Below, one piece after another: positions 33,482 through 40,776 of a stretch of 64,000 nucleotides of DNA. A program made the translations under genes and the position numbers. Position 1 is the stretch's first letter; the number at the start of each line of letters is the position of its first letter. The notes under the pieces are model-generated. The model saw only the letters and a program-made list of their open reading frames with translations. It was not told the DNA's origin and did not search any database. Where the stretch lies: the NCBI GenBank assembly GCA_017441385.1, contig JAFRXY010000041.1:57518-121517 (forward strand), given 5' to 3'. Source of the stretch: Clostridia bacterium. Lineage in GTDB: Bacteria; Bacillota; Clostridia; Oscillospirales; Acutalibacteraceae.

Positions 33482-34121
33482 GGTATTCCGGTATCCCTTC
33501 GATCTTCTTTAAAAAACTCCTTCGGTGGACGGGCGACGCACCGTACTGACGGAGCATTTCAATATGCAGCGCCGTACCGTAGCCCTTGTGCTTGGAAAAG
33601 CCATATTGCGGATAGTCTTTGTCCAGCTCCAGCATAAAGCGATCCCTGCTCACCTTGGCCAAAATCGACGCGCAGGCGATGCTCATGGAGTTCGCATCTC
33701 CCTTGACAATCGCGCGGCAGGGAATTTCTATCTGCGGGGGCGTGCGGTTGCCGTCGATCAGGCAGAGCGACGGCGGATTCTTCAGTCCTTCCACCGCGCG
33801 GGTCATGGCAAGGTAAGTCGCCTGTAGAATATTGATTTCGTCAATGGTCTTTTCGTCCACCGAAGCGATACAGTAATCCGCCGCTTCGGAAACAATCACG
33901 TCAAAGAGGGCTTCCCGCTTCTTCTCGGATAGCTTCTTGGAATCGTTTGCTCCCTCGATGATCTGCCCTTGATGAAGCACCACCGCCGCCGCGAAGACCG
34001 GCCCCGCCAGCGGCCCCCTGCCCGCTTCGTCCACGCCGCAGACCACGCAAAAGCCCTCCTGCGCGGCTTCTCTTTCATATTGCAGCCAGTCGACCGGCTC
34101 CCTTTCTTTGGTTTGTTTCAT
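33468..34121 (-). CDS. rnhB: Ribonuclease HII
   Basis: A 217-residue RNase HII that cuts RNA in RNA-DNA hybrids and single misincorporated ribonucleotides. The catalytic acids are in VCGVDEAGRGPLAGP near residue 28, the third in LIDGNRT near 118, and DSKKLSEKKRE and ASILAKVSRDR are the other family motifs; SKHKGYGTALH closes the core. I start at the ATG at 34121 after GGGGTG; the long upstream frame runs through a repeat element and is not coding. It is normally found beside rbgA in Firmicutes, as here. Confidence 0.92.
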   Translation of the reverse strand: MKQTKEREPVDWLQYEREAAQEGFCVVCGVDEAGRGPLAGPVFAAAVVLHQGQIIEGANDSKKLSEKKREALFDVIVSEAADYCIASVDEKTIDEINILQATYLAMTRAVEGLKNPPSLCLIDGNRTPPQIEIPCRAIVKGDANSMSIACASILAKVSRDRFMLELDKDYPQYGFSKHKGYGTALHIEMLRQYGASPVHRRSFLKKIEGIPEYHGLV

Positions 34122-34140
34122 TTGATGCACCCCATTTGAA

Positions 34141-34276
34141 AGTGTGGAGTTTGGAGTTGTGGAGCGCCTTGCGGCGCTGGAATATAGGCGCTCGCAAGCT
34201 CGCTTATTATGGTAAATCAATGACAATTTCATACAGCAAGCGCATGCAGCCTTCCTTAACTCCACACTCCAAACTA
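34141..34276. repeat. Intergenic repeat element with inverted ends
   Basis: About 135 bases between rnhB and rbgA bounded by an inverted repeat: AGTTTGGAGTTGTGGAG (34148-34164) and, reading on the other strand, AGTTTGGAGTGTGGAGTT (34258-34275). Inside is a short palindrome GCGCC-TTGC-GGCGC followed by TGGAATATAGGC and CGCTCGC. The right end supplies the TAG stop codon of rbgA. Related words recur at 53.3, 58.4 and 61.1 kb. No reading frame; probably a non-autonomous mobile or structural repeat. Confidence 0.6.
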
Positions 34277-35242
34277 TGATAACGGCAGTTCGAGGGTAAT
34301 CCTGCCAAGCTTCCCGGCGCGGTATTCGTCGAGAATCATGACGGACACCCGCTCGTAATCCACGTCGCCGCCCCGCATGATCATGCCGCGATTTTTGGCG
34401 ATCTGTTCCATGAGCGCAAGGGGAGAAAACCTTTCGGCGGCATCGAGCTTGTATCGTTCGCAAAGGCGTTCGGGATAATTGACGCTCATGTAGCCCAGCA
34501 AGTCGAGACAGAGCGATTCGATGTCCACCACCGCGTCCTTCACCGCGCCGGTGAAAGCCAGCTTTCGCCCGACGTCGGGGTCATCGAACTTCGGCCACAG
34601 TACGCCCGGGGTATCCAGAAGCTCTATTCCGCCGGGAATGGTAAACCACTGATTGCCCCTCGTAACGCCGGGACGGTCGGCGACCTTCGCCTTGCCGCCT
34701 TTTGCCATGCGATTGATGAAGGAGGACTTGCCCACATTGGGGATGCCCACGATCATCAGCCGGATGCTCCGGCCACCCATACCCTTGGCTTCCCACTGGG
34801 CAATTTTATCGGCGAGCATCCTGCGCACCTCGTCGGAAAAACTGTTCAGGCCCTTGCCGGTCTTGCAATCGCAGGCAATTGCCCTCGTCCCTCGCGAGGT
34901 GAAATAGTCTATCCAGCGCGATGTGGCCGTCCCGTCGGCAATATCGGCTTTATTGAGAAGGATTATTCTCGGTCGGTGGGCTGTAATAGTATCAATCTCG
35001 GGGTTCCGGCTGCTCAGAGGCACACGGGCATCGATGATTTCCACCACACCGTCCACCAGTTTAATGCACTGCTCCATCTGACGGCGGGTCTTGGTCATAT
35101 GACCGGGGTACCAATGGATATTCTGCGTGTTTTCGGAGTAATCCGTTTTTTGATATTTCTTTTCATTATAGGAACTGTCGGTGTTCGTGCGAAGGGTATT
35201 TTTCCTGTTCTTTAGGGGATTCTGTGAGTCAGGTCTGCTCAT
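34274..35242 (-). CDS. rbgA: Ribosome biogenesis GTPase RbgA (YlqF)
   Basis: A 322-residue circularly permuted GTPase needed for late 50S subunit assembly. The G4 motif NKAD (near residue 97) precedes G1 GIPNVGKSSFINR (near 165) and G3 LDTPGVLWP (near 210). The segment IHWYPGHMTKTRRQ near residue 42 is the RbgA opening; the 40 residues before it are a polar extension not found in Bacillus RbgA. The C-terminal domain is the ANTAR-like RNA-binding part. Start codon overlaps the lepB stop by one base (TGATG), so the order rplS-lepB-rbgA-rnhB agrees with Bacillus. Confidence 0.92.
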   Translation of the reverse strand: MSRPDSQNPLKNRKNTLRTNTDSSYNEKKYQKTDYSENTQNIHWYPGHMTKTRRQMEQCIKLVDGVVEIIDARVPLSSRNPEIDTITAHRPRIILLNKADIADGTATSRWIDYFTSRGTRAIACDCKTGKGLNSFSDEVRRMLADKIAQWEAKGMGGRSIRLMIVGIPNVGKSSFINRMAKGGKAKVADRPGVTRGNQWFTIPGGIELLDTPGVLWPKFDDPDVGRKLAFTGAVKDAVVDIESLCLDLLGYMSVNYPERLCERYKLDAAERFSPLALMEQIAKNRGMIMRGGDVDYERVSVMILDEYRAGKLGRITLELPLS

Positions 35243-35811
35243 CAGTCCACACCTCCGACCCTCTCAAAGGGATAAATGCGGAAAATAGCCTTGCCCATGA
35301 TGTACTTTTCTTCCACCATGCCCAGACCGGGATCCCTGCTGTCAAATGAATCGTTGCGGTTATCGCCCATCACGAATACCTTGCCCTTCGGAATGGTCAG
35401 CGGGTACTCGTAAGCCTCACCGGAGCGCTGGATATCCTGATCGAAAATATAGGGTTCATTCAGCTTCACGCCGTCCACCGTGACGGTATCGCTCTCCGCG
35501 TCAATGGAAATGGTCTGCCCTTCCACCGCGATTACCCGCTTGATGAGCGGCTCGTTGTCGTGGGAATTGGGCTGGGTGATGACCACAATATCCCCGTTTT
35601 CAGGTGTATAGAAAAGGCTGTTCAGCACGATCCTGTCGCCGGAATAGAGCGTGGGGTTCATCGACGGCCCCGAAACACTGACGACGCGGAACAAGAATGT
35701 GAAAAGCAATACCACTATGGATAGCGCAAAAGCAACCGCCTCCAGCCATTCGTAGATTTCCACCACAAATCCGGCCGCACCTTTTTCCTGATTGTTTGTT
35801 TTCTCGCTCAT
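35242..35811 (-). CDS. lepB: Signal peptidase I
   Basis: A 189-residue type I signal peptidase that removes signal peptides of secreted proteins on the outer face of the membrane. One N-terminal helix at about 25-45; nucleophile Ser50 in SGPSMNPTL and general base Lys91 in LIKRVIAVEG; the later boxes FVMGDNRNDSFDSRDPG near 150 are complete. It is the short Firmicute form (SipS-like). It lies between rplS and rbgA, and is translationally coupled to rbgA. Confidence 0.93.
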   Translation of the reverse strand: MSEKTNNQEKGAAGFVVEIYEWLEAVAFALSIVVLLFTFLFRVVSVSGPSMNPTLYSGDRIVLNSLFYTPENGDIVVITQPNSHDNEPLIKRVIAVEGQTISIDAESDTVTVDGVKLNEPYIFDQDIQRSGEAYEYPLTIPKGKVFVMGDNRNDSFDSRDPGLGMVEEKYIMGKAIFRIYPFERVGGVD

Positions 35812-35911
35812 GTTAATCCTCCGTCATTCATGAAAATTGGTAGCATTCATATTATAATACCTTTTTACCTCTTTTGGAAGATAAATTTTAAAAATTTTTC
35901 GTCATATATAG

Positions 35912-35953
35912 AAAAACGAAAGGGACACCGCCGAAAAGCAACAGTATCCCTTT
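35912..35953 (-). terminator. Terminator of rplS
   Basis: Stem AAAGGGA / TCCCTTT with an inner GGC-rich loop and an A run on the left that reads as a U tract on the minus strand. Confidence 0.65.
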
Positions 35954-35987
35954 CTTTGAAGTTTTTTGATGTACGGTGGAACGAAAC

Positions 35988-36344
35988 TTACTTCTTGATG
36001 CGCTCCTTGACCTTGGCAGCCTTGCCCACGCGGTCGCGAAGATAATAGAGCTTGCTTCTTCTGATCTTACCGTGACGGATAACCTCGATGCGGTCGACTG
36101 CGGGAGCGTTCACAGGGAATACCCTCTCGACGCCGACGCCATAGGATACGCGGCGGACGGTGAATGTTTCGGAAACGCCGCTGCCTCTGCGGGCGATAAC
36201 GGTGCCTTCGAACATCTGGATTCTCTCCTTCTCGCCTTCACGGATCTTGACGAAAACCTTGACAGTATCGCCGATTTCAAAAACAATCGGCTCTTTTCTC
36301 ATGCTGTCTTCCGCAATGGACTTCAATGCTTCTGTTGCGTTCAT
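35988..36344 (-). CDS. rplS: 50S ribosomal protein L19
   Basis: A 118-residue L19, of normal length. Family motifs: [13 protein letters not shown] start region, [19 protein letters not shown] (part), [30 protein letters not shown] (part) and [24 protein letters not shown] (part). The true start is the ATG at 36344 after AGGAGGTTTTTT, much shorter than the open frame, whose upstream part is the leader. L19 sits at the interface of the two ribosomal subunits. Confidence 0.95.
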   Translation of the reverse strand: MNATEALKSIAEDSMRKEPIVFEIGDTVKVFVKIREGEKERIQMFEGTVIARRGSGVSETFTVRRVSYGVGVERVFPVNAPAVDRIEVIRHGKIRRSKLYYLRDRVGKAAKVKERIKK

Positions 36345-36523
36345 AAAAAAACCTCCTGATAATTTCAGACATTCATAAAGCGCGTGAGAAGCACCCAGAG
36401 GAATATCCGCTTTGAATAAGGCGTCGCCTGACGCCGACAAATCCCCGGACCCGCGTCGAAAGAGAACGCCGTGAGTCGGAATAATCGCCGCCGGATTACT
36501 GATTCACAGTCGGCAACTTAATT
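36345..36523 (-). promoter_or_regulatory. Candidate L19 ribosomal protein leader
   Basis: About 175 bases of GC-rich, self-complementary leader between the rplS promoter and start codon, with pairings such as GGCGTC / GACGCC (36420-36435 region) and GCCGACTGTGAA / TTCCGACTC-like segments. Firmicutes carry a known autoregulatory L19 leader RNA at this place; whether this one fits that model needs a covariance search. Confidence 0.4.
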
Positions 36524-36552
36524 AGTTTAACACACAAATCCGTAAAATGCAA
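36524..36552 (-). promoter_or_regulatory. Promoter of rplS
   Basis: Minus strand TTGCAT, 17 bases, TAAACT, about 180 bases upstream of the start codon. Confidence 0.55.
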
Positions 36553-36593
36553 TACTTTTTTAAAATTTTTTCCGGAATGTGGTCTATTTGTTC

Positions 36594-36629
36594 TATGTGT
36601 GGTATGTGTTGTATGTGTTGTATGTGTTA
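36594..36629. repeat. Four copies of a 9-bp tandem repeat
   Basis: TATGTGTGG, TATGTGTTG, TATGTGTTG, TATGTGTTA in a row, between the ricT stop codon and the rplS promoter. Not coding on the minus strand. Likely slippage-prone; no role known. Confidence 0.8.
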
Positions 36630-36645
36630 TCCATCAATTTTGAAG

Positions 36646-38007
36646 TTATTCCTCGTTTCCGGAACCGGTTTCGGGTGTCTTGCCGTCGTTTTTCTTATAA
36701 TGCGACCTGTTCCGGCTGCGGCGGGACTTGGAATTGCCGCCGTTCTGAGCGCCGCCGTTGAAGGAATTATCCTGCATGGTTTCGCCCTGTTTCTCGTTGC
36801 GGTTCTCCTGCGGCTTGCCGCCGCCTCCCTTGTGGCCCTGATTTCTGCGGTCGGGTCTTCTGGGGCGTCGGGAATTGTTCTGTCTGCGGGGACGCACGTC
36901 CTCCTCATATTCCTCATACGCCGTAACGCTGCCTGAAAGGCTTTCTTCAAAATCTATGCCGGAATAATCGAACACAGGCTTTTGAACCGGTTCGGATTTT
37001 TTGGCGGGTTCGGATTTTTTGGCGGGTTCGGATTTTTTGGCCGGTTCGGATTTTTTGGCGGGTTCGGGTTTTTTGGCCGGTTCGGATTTTTTGGCCGGTT
37101 CGGGCTTCCGGTCGGATTTTTTGGCGGAATCGTGTCTGGAATCGGCTTTTCGGCCCTTCTCACGCCGTTCCTCATGGGAATGGGAAGTTGCGCTTTCCTC
37201 CTCCTGCCGGTTGAGGTCGGCCACGCGGTAGGTCTTTGGCGGGGATTCAATAGCGCCGTCAAGACGCACCTTGACCCTTCCCGCAACCAGTTCTCTGTCC
37301 ACCACAACGCCCTGACCGTCGGGAGTCATGATGGTCGAACCGATTTGCGGCATGGTGCGCATTAGATCTTCGTAGGCGTCCTGCTCGTGTTTCAGGCAGC
37401 ACATCAGTCGTCCGCAGGTGCCGGAAATCTTGACGGGATTGAGCGACAAACCCTGCTCCTTTGCCATCTTAATGGAAACCGACTGGAAATCCCCCATGAA
37501 CTGCTTGCAGCAGAAGGGTCTGCCGCAGACGCCCAGACCGCCGAGCATCTTAGCTTCGTCACGCACGCCTATCTGTCTCAGCTCAATTCTGGCACGGAAG
37601 ACGCTGGCAAGGTCTTTGACCAGTTCGCGGAAATCCACCCGCCCTTCGGCGGAGAAATTGAAGACAATCTTGCTGTTGTCAAAGGTACACTCCACTTCCA
37701 GCAGATTCATTTCCAGACCGTGCGCCTTGATTTTCTGATTGCATATGTCAAAAGCCTTTTTGGCTTTGATCCTGTTTTCCTTCAGACGGGCGAGATCGGC
37801 GTCGGTCGCTCTGCGAATAACGGTCTTGACTTCCCTGTTGAATTCGTTGTCGTCGATCTCCCGGCGTTCCATGACAACTTCGCCGCATTCCGTACCGCGA
37901 ACCGTTTCCACTATGACATGACAGCCCGGTTCCAGCTGTTCCTCGTTGGGGCGGAAGTAGTAAATCTTGCCGCCTTCCTTGAATCTGACTCCAATTATCT
38001 CAGACAT
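36646..38007 (-). CDS. ricT: PSP1-domain protein RicT (YaaT) with repeat-rich tail
   Basis: A 453-residue protein. Residues 1-270 are RicT/YaaT: FKEGGKIYYFRP, GTECGEVVM, and the cysteine motifs GVCGRPFCCKQF near 160 and GTCGRLMCCLKHEQD near 196 that, with RicA and RicF in Bacillus, hold Fe-S clusters and stimulate RNase Y processing, sporulation and biofilm control. The tail of 180 residues is unlike Bacillus YaaT: charged, with seven hexapeptides (S/P)EPAKK near 300-345, then Arg-, Gly- and Asn-rich disordered sequence, suggesting RNA binding. Start overlaps the holB stop by one base (TAATG). Confidence 0.9.
   Translation of the reverse strand: MSEIIGVRFKEGGKIYYFRPNEEQLEPGCHVIVETVRGTECGEVVMERREIDDNEFNREVKTVIRRATDADLARLKENRIKAKKAFDICNQKIKAHGLEMNLLEVECTFDNSKIVFNFSAEGRVDFRELVKDLASVFRARIELRQIGVRDEAKMLGGLGVCGRPFCCKQFMGDFQSVSIKMAKEQGLSLNPVKISGTCGRLMCCLKHEQDAYEDLMRTMPQIGSTIMTPDGQGVVVDRELVAGRVKVRLDGAIESPPKTYRVADLNRQEEESATSHSHEERREKGRKADSRHDSAKKSDRKPEPAKKSEPAKKPEPAKKSEPAKKSEPAKKSEPAKKSEPVQKPVFDYSGIDFEESLSGSVTAYEEYEEDVRPRRQNNSRRPRRPDRRNQGHKGGGGKPQENRNEKQGETMQDNSFNGGAQNGGNSKSRRSRNRSHYKKNDGKTPETGSGNEE
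36988..37113 (-). repeat. 18-bp coding tandem repeat (SEPAKK/PEPAKK)
   Basis: Seven 18-bp units, TTTTTTGGCGGGTTCGGA on the plus strand with G/C and A/G variants, coding Lys-Lys-rich hexapeptides in the tail of RicT. Same unit length as the RDERDF array at 28.7 kb but unrelated in sequence. Confidence 0.88.
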
Positions 38008-39035
38008 TATTTCCTCCGTTGCAGAATTATCGCCAGCTTTGTGTTAAAAAGCGGCATACTTATGTTGATTCTGAGCATTTCACTAAGTTGATTGATTTCG
38101 TCTATCTGCCGTATGACGTTTTCGGGCGAAAGCAACGCGCCCAGCCGGAGCGCCTGCCGGTCGGCGGAATCCACCGTATCGCCCGCGCCGACGGCCGTCA
38201 TCAGTCCGCAGCGCAATCTCTCGCAGAGAATGGCGCAGACCGCGCCTCCCATCGCCCTGTCCTTTCCTATGGCGGCACAGTTCACCGCAAGGTCAAGCTC
38301 ACTGCCGGAACACATCGCCTCCAGAATGCCATCAGCGATGGAATTGGCCTGTTCGGCTGTCTGCGACGCGCTTTCACTGCCCAGCAGCCGCAGCGCCTCT
38401 CCGATATTCCCGCCGCTCTCCGCCAGCGCATTCCGCGCCGACTGCCTATCTGCCGCATTCATCACGTCAGCAATGAAATCCGCTCCTTCCTCCGCTTCGA
38501 CAGGATGGAGGGTGATAATCCTTCCTCTGGAGCGGATGGTGGTAAGCAGATTCATCGCCGAGCGGCAGGTGATGATGAACACCACATGCGGCGGCGCTTC
38601 CTCGAATATTTTCAGGAAGGCGTTCTGCGCCGCGGGAAGCATGTTGTCGCAGTCCTCCAGAATGAAGACCCGCTTTCCGGCTTCGTTGGGCGCGATGAGG
38701 GCGTCCTTCCGCATGGCGCGTATGGCGTCAATGGGAATGGCGTTGGTCTTGCCGCTGCCCTGAATGTATATCAGATCGGGGTGAATGTTTTCCCGCAGCT
38801 TGCGGCAGTGTCCGCACTCTCCCGAAAGCGGTTCGCGGCAGCCGCACATGGCTCCTCTGGCAATCAGCCGCGCAAAAGAGGATTTCCCCAGACCGTCCGC
38901 TCCTTCGATAATAAAGGCGTGCGGAAGCCTGCCTGTTTCGATCATGCCGCCCAGTGAAGCGACCGCGGCGGCATTCCCGCAGAATTCCCTCGCAATCCTC
39001 CGCGCTGTCGGGCTGAGGTCGGCTCCGCTCAGCAT
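38007..39035 (-). CDS. holB: DNA polymerase III delta' subunit
   Basis: A 342-residue clamp-loader subunit. The AAA+ core shows a P-loop (EGADGLGKSSF near residue 47), four zinc-ligand cysteines (MCGCREPLSGECGHCRKL region, near 65-80), and the sensor region ILEDCDNMLPAAQNAFLKIFEEAP (LLKTLEEP-like, part). The usual SRC motif reads SRG (TTIRSRGRII), as expected for delta' which does not need the arginine finger in some lineages. It lies between darA and ricT exactly as in Bacillus (yaaQ-yaaR-holB-yaaT, with yaaR missing). Confidence 0.9.
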   Translation of the reverse strand: MLSGADLSPTARRIAREFCGNAAAVASLGGMIETGRLPHAFIIEGADGLGKSSFARLIARGAMCGCREPLSGECGHCRKLRENIHPDLIYIQGSGKTNAIPIDAIRAMRKDALIAPNEAGKRVFILEDCDNMLPAAQNAFLKIFEEAPPHVVFIITCRSAMNLLTTIRSRGRIITLHPVEAEEGADFIADVMNAADRQSARNALAESGGNIGEALRLLGSESASQTAEQANSIADGILEAMCSGSELDLAVNCAAIGKDRAMGGAVCAILCERLRCGLMTAVGAGDTVDSADRQALRLGALLSPENVIRQIDEINQLSEMLRINISMPLFNTKLAIILQRRK

Positions 39036-39352
39036 TTAATGAAATTCTCCACATCGAGCACAAAAATGGCCGCGCCGCCGACAGTGACTTCCACCGGAAC
39101 GCTCTTGAAAAGGGTGAAGTCAAATTCGGTTTCGTCCCCTACAATCTGCTTTCTCTTGTGGGAGAAGGTTTTGATGATACCGATGACTTCATCAACCTTC
39201 TCATCTTCAGTGCCGATGAGGAAAGTGGTGTTTCCCGCCTTGAGGAATCCTCCGGTAGTGGAGAGCTTGGTGGCTATATGCCCTTTTGCGGTGAGGTTGT
39301 TGGCGACAGCGGCACTGTCGTCGTTGTTGACTATCGCAAGCAAGAGTTTCAT
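39029..39352 (-). CDS. darA: PII-like cyclic-di-AMP receptor DarA (PstA)
   Basis: A 107-residue PII-like trimer protein that binds cyclic-di-AMP. It matches DarA/PstA throughout: MKLLLAIVNNDDSAAVANNL at the N terminus (part), the large loop with TTGGFLKAGNTTFLIG, and the C-terminal VGGAAIFVLDVENF. The start is the ATG at 39352, 12 bases after AAAGGAG; a TTG nearer the site is possible. It overlaps holB by seven bases. Effector proteins of DarA are unknown in this group. Confidence 0.9.
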   Translation of the reverse strand: MKLLLAIVNNDDSAAVANNLTAKGHIATKLSTTGGFLKAGNTTFLIGTEDEKVDEVIGIIKTFSHKRKQIVGDETEFDFTLFKSVPVEVTVGGAAIFVLDVENFIKC

Positions 39353-39409
39353 ATTATTCAATAACTCCTTTGTATCAAATGAATCATGCTGTCTTTGAAG
39401 CACGTAATA

Positions 39410-40750
39410 TTATTCTATCACATTTATACGCGTAATTCCAGTCTTTAACAGAATGTTTACGCATTTTTTGTCGATCAATTCTCCCGGCATGACCACAGGC
39501 ACGCCAGGAGGACAGGGACAGGCCGCCTCGGCTGCAATCCTGCCGGCCGCTTCGGGCACGGGAATATTCTCCGATCGGCTCAGCAGCGCTTCACGGGGGG
39601 ATTTTATGATCATCGGCAATTCGTCCGGTACAATCGGTTCATACGTTATCGGTCTTCCTTTCGGGAATGCCCCTATCGTATGCCGCAGTCGGTCAATGTC
39701 GGTTTCGCTGTTGAAGGGCGTAAGGATAAACACCACCGCGCCGCCGTCGCTGTGTTCGCATTCCACGCCCTTCCGCCGGAAATACTCCGCCGCTTCATCC
39801 CCCGTCATTCCCATCGGACGTGTGAGAAGCGTCAGCCGCACAGGATCACATTCCCCCTGTGGAAGTCCGAAACCGACCGAAGCGGCAACTTCCCGCAGTC
39901 CCGACACAATGCCCGCAAGTTCTCGGAAGGCGGCAATTCCTTCCCGCTCCATCCAATCCCTTGCGAGGTCGAGCGACGCCATCGTGAGGTAGGAAGGGCT
40001 TGTGGAGCCGAAAAGCGCCATGGAAGATTTGATTTTGGAGCCAATCGCTTCATCATTGCAGTTCAGCCACGCGCCTCCGGTCAGAACGGGCAGCGTCTTA
40101 TGCGCCGAACAGGCCGAAGCCGCAGCGCCGAGCGTGATGGGATGCATTCCAAAAGAAATGAGATGGGTACCGTGGGCGTTATCCACCAGCAGAGGTTTTT
40201 CATAGAAGGAGCAGATCTCCGCAATGCCTTTTATGTCCGACAGGCATCCATAGTAATCGGGTGAAGTGAGATAGACCGCCGCCGCGTCGGGATTTTTTTC
40301 TATCGCTCTGCGTATGTCCTCCGCGCAGACCCTGCCGGGCAGACCTTCGCCGCCGTCACACCGGTGGGAAACCCAGACGGGCGCTATTCCCAGCAGAGCG
40401 GCTGTGTTGACGGCGCTGCGGTGGATATTCCGGCAGAAGATCACCTTGCTGCCGGTTCCGGCAAAAGCCGCCAGCATTCCCTGAATGGCAAGCGTGCAGC
40501 CGCCGGAAGAAACCGCCGTGTATGCCGCTCCGAACAGCCGCGCTGCCTTCCGCTCGGATTCCCGTATGCAGCCGGAGGCTTCAAAGAGGGAATCGGTATC
40601 GGGCAGTTCGGTCAGGTCATATTGCCTATCCAGCGGCAGAAAGGCACAGTTTCCCTTGTGCCCCGGCGTATGGAAGGAAGCGCGGCCCTGTTCCGCGTGC
40701 GCCTTCAATGCTTCATACAGTGGAGCGGAGATAGTTTGAACGGTATTCAT
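39410..40750 (-). CDS. Orn/Lys/Arg decarboxylase family protein (YaaO-like)
   Basis: A 446-residue fold-type I PLP enzyme like YaaO/SpeA of Bacillus. SFHTPGHKGN opens the domain; the PLP lysine is in CSAHKTLPVLTGGAWL near residue 222; the pocket aspartate is in VDNAHGTH near 198. The C-terminal domain keeps ACPCPPGVPVVMPGE. Substrate may be arginine or lysine, feeding polyamine synthesis (inference from family). The start is the ATG at 40750, eleven bases after AAAGGA. It directly precedes darA-holB-ricT, the same order as Bacillus yaaO...yaaQ, but tmk, which sits between them there, is absent. Confidence 0.88.
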   Translation of the reverse strand: MNTVQTISAPLYEALKAHAEQGRASFHTPGHKGNCAFLPLDRQYDLTELPDTDSLFEASGCIRESERKAARLFGAAYTAVSSGGCTLAIQGMLAAFAGTGSKVIFCRNIHRSAVNTAALLGIAPVWVSHRCDGGEGLPGRVCAEDIRRAIEKNPDAAAVYLTSPDYYGCLSDIKGIAEICSFYEKPLLVDNAHGTHLISFGMHPITLGAAASACSAHKTLPVLTGGAWLNCNDEAIGSKIKSSMALFGSTSPSYLTMASLDLARDWMEREGIAAFRELAGIVSGLREVAASVGFGLPQGECDPVRLTLLTRPMGMTGDEAAEYFRRKGVECEHSDGGAVVFILTPFNSETDIDRLRHTIGAFPKGRPITYEPIVPDELPMIIKSPREALLSRSENIPVPEAAGRIAAEAACPCPPGVPVVMPGELIDKKCVNILLKTGITRINVIE

Positions 40751-40776
40751 TTTGTTCTCATTCCTTTGAACTGCCA

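Noticed and set aside
34122..34463. N-terminal extension of RNase HII
   Set aside because: The longer frame reads through the intergenic repeat and into rbgA; the ATG at 34121 has a ribosome binding site and matches family length.
36547..36936. Cysteine/methionine-rich membrane protein on the plus strand
   Set aside because: Its N terminus is the 9-bp tandem repeat and the rest is antisense to ricT.
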